From: Rhabditophanes sp. KR3021
Taxonomy: Eukaryota > Nematoda > Chromadorea > Rhabditida > Alloionematidae
Length of the DNA stretch: 64,000 bases
Direction: 5' to 3'
NCBI GenBank assembly: GCA_963281155.1
Contig: CAUJLY010000001.1
Span: 7,068,001-7,132,000 of the forward strand
The notes under the pieces were generated by a model that worked only from the letters and a program-made list of their open reading frames with translations, searched no databases and was not told the origin of the DNA. Shown here piece by piece: positions 59,210 to 64,000 of the stretch (positions are counted from its first letter, which is position 1; each line of letters starts with the position of its first letter). The position numbers and the translations under genes are program-made.

Positions 59210-61554
59210 ATGGTTTCAGGTAATCATTGATTTTTTGTTATTAACATAAATATTTGTAGTATTATTATTTGCTCTTGTTGCATTAGCGACAACACAACTT
59301 TATGCACAGGATAATGATCCCATCGTAGCTCAAGGTAAACAATTTATTAAATAACAACATCAAACATTTAATGCAAGGAATAAATTACTATTAACAACAA
59401 AAAATTCATCTAGGATAAGTTCTGCGACTTGATCCTTCATTTCGGGAAAGAGATCACAGACTTCATCAAAAGAGACTTTCCGGTGTCCGAGTTGATAATC
59501 CGTCTTCTCAGAGCATCGATAAGAACACTTTCGGTCATTTCCTTTGATTTGTACCGCATTCTTAGAACAATAATTTCCTTCTTTTCCATTCTCTTATCAA
59601 AAATGACTTCTTTGTCGTCAAAGGGTAGTTCCAAGTCAACAATACCATTCAAGCTTGCTTTGTGCGAACACATTCCCTTATTGAATTCTTCGCTTTCGCC
59701 GATATAACGTATTCCATTCTTGACATCAGCTCTGGTCCGCTTGTTGCGAACTACTCTTAGATCAATTAATAGATATACATAACCACCATCTTTGTCTACA
59801 GGATGAGCTTTGATTTTGGCTAATACACTAGCAGATGTTTCTATTTAAATGTTCCCAAAATCCACTGATTGTTACATGCTCCCTTTTTTGTGTATTAAGA
59901 AGTCCTTTCGTTTTAAACTATTTTTCACATTGTAAGCATTGAAAATCAGTTAATAAACAGCTAATAAAAGTTATCTTGCTTTAAAATAAGCTAAATGAGT
60001 TACTAAAAGTGTATTTTATTTCAAATATAGCCATGACTCTTGAATAGCTTTTAGCTAATGTTCAAATTTCGAAGGTACAAATATAACAGAAGTTGATAGG
60101 GTGTTTCACTAAACACAATTAAAAAACGTATTTTTACGCAAATATTCTAATTTATGATTACTCTTAAGGTAACGTACAAGTTATTTTTAACGCAACGTAT
60201 GGAAAATCATCCATTACAAGTCCGCTTAGTTTTCCTATCGGAGATAGTTTATGGTAAGATAATTATTAAATATTTATTTAATTATCCTTTTAATTTGCAG
60301 GTGCCAAGCAGCTAGAGAAAGCAACAAGAAACATGCCCTTAAAATTTCGTCTGCCAGAATTATTCATGTCAATGATGGATACAAAACTGTCGCTAAGACT
60401 GTTGCAGCCGTAATCGAACATGACAAAGCTTACCTTCGCTTTGAAAATGAAGCTTCTTTGAATGATATTGGGAAATACAAGTGTGAAATCACAACTATTG
60501 ACGATAGAACTTTGACAGAAACCACCGTCCATGGCAATATGTTTATAAGGTATGTAAAACAAAATTAATGGGTGTACAAACAAAATATCTCTGAATATTT
60601 TAAAGCATATTCAATAGGTGTACAATCAGAAAAACCATTTAAAATTAATTCGACGGCTTCACTGTTCTTCTTTGGATCCTATGGAGCTGACACATTTTCA
60701 CAAACACAAGCATTTTTTTGTATGCCAAGTACGTCATTGTATCCAAACTGACGACTTCCAAATACCTGAATTTGATGTTTGGAAAGCTAGATCTGACCTT
60801 AAATATGCACGTAAATAGCTAGCAGACTAAATTTAAATCTAAGCTTTAAATCGAAACCAACGTTTGATACATAGTCTTTACATTTGATCTTATATGACAT
60901 CATACAAATAAGTAACTTGTGGGCAACATCCAAATTTAAAAATACAAATCTTTAGAGTCTCGTATAAAGATTTTATTTATATTATCTGATTATAGAAGTA
61001 GACCAACTTTCTTGGTCGATGAAAACAAATTGAACTTAATTAGTACCAACTCCAAAGAACAAGATTTGTTCGACTTCACTGCCCAAGACACTAAAGGGTA
61101 CGTTGAAAAAGAAGTTGTAATGGAATGCCCCGGAGTAGGAGATCCTTGGCCAGCAATTCAATGGGAACGCAATGGGACAATCATTGTAAATGAAGGGGAA
61201 AGAATCCAATTGACTAATATGAACAAGACCTTAACTATCAAAAGCGTGATTGCCGAAGATGAAGGTGAATACATTTGTACTGCCACTAATGAATTTCCTC
61301 AAAAGACTGCCCGTGACATCAAAACCTTTAAAGCTACCTTAAGACACAACCTCAAAATCAGCACTTTCTGGGGATGGCTCTTACCATTAATTATAATTGT
61401 CGTAATTATTCTCCTTTTGCTTTGTGTAATTTTCGGATGCACTGTCTACAAAAGATGGAGTCAATCTGGTGAATATTGGCCTGAAAGCAGAGCAAATGTA
61501 GTTCCTCCTCTTGCCGAAGAACAACCACTCACGAAAGATATTGAAGACGTTTGA
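59210..61554 (+). CDS. Two-Ig-domain type I membrane protein (basigin/neuroplastin-like)
   Basis: 325 residues; exons 59210-59219, 59260-59334, 60169-60253, 60301-60549, 60996-61554. Signal peptide VLLFALVALATTQLYAQ, first Ig-like domain with LWCQAA and DIGKYKCEI as its Cys pair, second Ig domain with VMECPG..PAIQWERNG and EDEGEYICTATNEF, then a membrane segment (WGWLLPLIIIVVIILLLLCV) and a short tail rich in Glu/Pro (PPLAEEQPLTKDIEDV). The two-Ig plus TM plan resembles basigin/neuroplastin, partners of transporters, but no Glu is buried in the membrane segment as in basigin, so the link is loose. Intron 2 (834 bp) is a GIY-YIG element copy with AAG acceptor and an AAGGTAA duplication at both ends. 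Converges on SCYL1. Confidence 0.8.
59343..60158 (-). mobile_element. Copy 3 of the intron-borne GIY-YIG element
   Basis: An 816-bp unit that makes up nearly all of intron 2 of the Ig gene, antisense to it. It is nearly identical to copy 2 (14192-15000) over its length, including both ends (TTTATTAAATAAC at 59343; ATTCTAATTTATGAT ending 60158). The flanks carry AAGGTAA at 59332-59338 and 60166-60172, a target duplication of at least seven bases that also supplies the splice sites: donor CAAG|GTAAAC, acceptor TTAAG|GTAACG. Confidence 0.88.
59437..59842 (-). CDS. GIY-YIG nuclease-like protein of copy 3
   Basis: Open frame of about 135 codons without an upstream ATG. Motifs: GGYVYLLIDLR, GIRYIGES (an exact YIG), KGMCSHK, then ESVLIDALRRRIINSDTGK. 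Compared with the 14512 frame it lacks three residues before ESVLID (a nine-base, in-frame deletion) and differs at a few positions, but has no internal stop. It shares with copy 2 the one-base shift that changes the last 15 residues, so either that end is the functional one in this subfamily or both descend from one shifted master copy. As in copy 2, a spliced first exon is likely. Confidence 0.6.
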
Positions 61555-61959
61555 AGAACACACATTTAATTTTGTCATTTAAATTAAATTGAACTTGCCT
61601 TTGTAATATCTGTAATAATGGATAATGTTTTCATCATCAATTCAGATGAAAATGTATCTCTCTCTTTTTGTAATTCTTTATTATTAATTCCTTTTTGTAG
61701 ATTTTCATTTAGTTGTCAAGAGCTTATTAGCTTTTTACAAGCACTAATAAATTTTTGTTAAAGAATTTTATTATCTTCTATATTACCTTTCATATTTTGT
61801 TTGTTGTCATGTAATCTACTACAATCAAACACTGTTATTATCATCATTTGTTAAAAAGAGATGAAGAATGACATTTATTTTTATATACTTGGTTCAACAA
61901 ATAATTGCGTATTTACACAATTGAATATAATATTTATGTTTATAATTTTTCTTGATTTT
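61555..61959. other. Convergent 3' region, Ig gene and SCYL1
   Basis: About 400 bp of AT-rich 3' UTR/intergenic sequence; AATAAATTTT near 61746 may be the polyadenylation signal of the Ig gene. Nothing else seen. Confidence 0.45.
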
Positions 61960-63890
61960 TTATTTAGCCGTTCTTTTAGCCGCTAATTCCGCTTTTTTCT
62001 TTTCGTTGCGAGCAGCCAATTCCGCACGCCTTTTGGCTTTTAGATCGTCTTTATTTTGGTCAGCTTTCATTGTTTCACCCCAATTGAAACTGTCCCAGGA
62101 ATCACCGCCTTCAGCAGTGGCAGTGACTTTTGGTTTGGCACGAATGACAGGCTTAACAACTTTAGGTTTGACTTCCGTACTACTCATTGAAACTTCCTTG
62201 TCACCGGCAACACTTGCACATCTCGAACCTCTTGCCGATTCAACAATTGATTTCGAGGTAATTCCAAAGAACGAATCCATATCATCAGCATTCAATTTGT
62301 TAGTTACTTTAGTACCTCCTAATTTCAATGATTTGGCTGATGAGTTTTTGAAAGTATCAGCAGCATCCACAAACTTCTCTTCTTCATATTTTGCCTCGCA
62401 TTTGTTAGACTTAACCTCAGGTTTGGGTAAATCTATTGGCTGCATATCCAAAAAGGAATCACCATCATCATTCCATCCCGAACCAATATCAGAACTAGAA
62501 TTAGTCTTAGCAAAGTCGTCCAGAGAGTCGTCATCTACATTATCCCATCCATCTGAGATATTTGATTTGACAACATTAACAGGTTCTTTTGGTAAAACAG
62601 ATTCAGTTTTGTGTGGTTTGGAGTAAATATTTTGCTGCTTGATTTCAGGTGCTTTATTTGGTACTTCATTAGCCTCAGTTTCTTTTGTAACTACTGGCGG
62701 CGGAGTTCCCTTATAAATCTTTCCACTCAAACTCTTTAAAGCCCAACTAGCCCAGGCAGGAACTTTCTCTGATGACAAAATACCGTTTTTACCACCTGCT
62801 TTAACTCCAGCTTCCATCTCTTGCAATAGCTCTGCATTTTCACTCACTTTCTCCAACTTATCAATAAACCCCTTCAAAGCCTTAAAACTCTGATCCCTAA
62901 CCTGCTTTTCAGGATCGAACGTAGCAGGTCCAAGTGCTGGTATAATCCTATTAGCCACCTCAATAAGTGAATAGAACTGCTGAGTTGCACTCATCGCCAA
63001 GATTCCAGCAATTCTATTAGGAGGAAAAGGATCCTTCAAGGCACGTGTGAAAGCAGACAACAAAATCTTCTGTCTCTGAGACGGGTCTATATAAAAACCA
63101 ATTTTGCCCAAGCAAATAGTCGCATTTGTTCTTGTACCAGGGTTGTCATCACTTCCCTGAAGTCTGGCTAAATGACGCATTAAGTCGACATTAATATTGT
63201 TATAGTTAAGCTTGTCAGCAAAATGAACTACTGATTTGACGGTCATTTCGCGGATAGCTGGAGAAGGGTCATTAAAACCGGCTGTGATGGGTGCATAAAT
63301 CTTTTCGTTTATCACATTCGCAGACATATGAGTAGCAAATTCCTCTACTTTTTCTAGTAAACGGACTCGGATGGATCTGTCGGGAGAGGCAAATAATTTG
63401 ACGATGCAGGGAACTACTATTCTTTGGTATTCATCTTCCTCGAGAAATGCCCCGATTTTAAAGAGTGGAGTTAAAATGTGAACGCCAGCATCTCCGAATT
63501 CGTAGCATTGAATTAATTTAGGTAAAATCTTGTACTTGGCTACATTTGCTGGAAACAGGTCTAAAGTTTCTTTCAAACCACTAAAGAATGCGACCTTTTC
63601 TCCTTGTTCTTTAAGTTGATATTCTTCTAAGAACAACAAAGTTTTCACAAATTGGTTTCTCAAGAACCCATTTTGATCTTTGCATTCTTGCAAAATTTGA
63701 TCAGCACTTGTCTTACTAGCACCCGATGAAGCCATACTCTTATAAGGGGCATGCAATTTCTGAGGCATATCAGCTGGAGCCTTAGCCTTTTCCAATCCAT
63801 CATTAAACCCATTAAAACATTCCCATAATAAAATCCCAAAATCATTCAAATCCTTAACAGGCGACGTAAAATTATCAAACTTTTCAAAAC
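61960..63890 (-). CDS. SCYL1: SCY1-like pseudokinase (SCYL1), C-terminal three quarters
   Basis: Golgi/COPI-associated pseudokinase that supports retrograde traffic. Only the last exon is in the window: it starts after TTACACTTCAG at 63890 with FEKFDNFTSPVKDLNDFGIL, the end of the kinase-like domain (LLWECFNGF), then HEAT repeats (FLRNQFVKTLLFLEEYQLKE, GVHILTPLFKIGAFLEEDEY, IREMTVKSVVHFADKLN, KIGFYIDPSQRQKILLSAF) and a low-complexity acidic/Trp-containing tail (ISDGWDNVDDDSLDDF, SGWNDDGDSFLDM). The C-terminus is a charged helix rich in Lys/Arg/Ala (LKAKRRAELAARNEKKKAEL) as in SCYL1; the COPI-binding RKLD end of the human protein is replaced by KRTAK. The N-terminal kinase exons lie beyond 64000. 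Confidence 0.92.
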
Positions 63891-64000
63891 CTGAAGTGTA
63901 ACAATTAGTTTCTATATTAAGAGTAAAATCTTTTTAAGTTATTTGTGCAGAATACAAATACTAGCTTGCTTGTAGTAAGCAGAACACAGAGAAAAGTTTA

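Noticed and set aside
60618..60818. Frame in Ig-gene intron 4 as an alternative exon
   Set aside because: It is open for 66 codons, but no acceptor/donor pair in phase with its neighbours was found and the product does not resemble an Ig segment.

Overview
The window comes from an AT-rich nematode nuclear genome. It encodes a cuticle collagen, a serpentine chemoreceptor and a nematode-type secreted class 3 lipase. Most introns are 40-60 bp, and several start codons lie a few bases after a strong pyrimidine-AG acceptor with no cis partner, as expected for spliced-leader trans-splicing. I cannot name the species. Exon structures were built by eye from splice consensus, reading frame and remembered family sequence; no search was run.

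Layout. 1-3.2 kb: the 5' part of an M3 oligopeptidase (minus) and mitoribosomal mS25 (plus). 3.8-6.1 kb: an Sre-like chemoreceptor and an ABHD12-like hydrolase. 6.2-17.8 kb: a large NACHT-WD40 (NWD1-like) gene on minus, broken by an intact Ty3/gypsy LTR retrotransposon and carrying a second insertion; MGAT1 lies just upstream. 19.3-22.4 kb: DNA ligase 1 and RAD1, convergent. 23.3-26.2 kb: two tandem mucin-like membrane proteins. 26.7-28.0 kb: a dead hAT transposon. 31.3-39.1 kb: actin and an ABCB-type full transporter. 39-45.8 kb: two unrecognised proteins, UDP-glucose pyrophosphorylase with a probable nested antisense gene, and a small myristoylated protein. 47-55 kb: MRPS28, a class 3 lipase, a small membrane protein, a collagen and C1GALT1. 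59-63.9 kb: a two-Ig membrane protein and SCYL1. 28-31 kb and 55-59 kb are nearly gene-free.

Main discovery candidate. Five unrelated genes (M3 peptidase, NWD1-like, lipase, C1GALT1, Ig protein) each have one intron of about 0.8-1.3 kb that holds an intact or decayed reading frame with GIY-YIG nuclease-like motifs, and all five frames are antisense to the host gene. Three copies (about 340-1339, 14192-15000, 59343-60158) are recognisably one family with shared ends; two of them are nearly identical and so moved recently. In the lipase and Ig genes the intron is flanked by a duplicated target that contains AGGT, and splicing at AG|GT restores an uninterrupted frame. That is what an intron-creating (introner-like) mobile element would leave. 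A nuclease-coding, spliceosomally removed mobile intron would be the nuclear analogue of a homing intron.

Secondary points. At least four introns start with GC rather than GT, three of them with the same eight bases. The retrotransposon has identical LTRs, a 5-bp target duplication and sits inside a coding exon. MGAT1 has a probable homopolymer frameshift that separates it from its membrane anchor.
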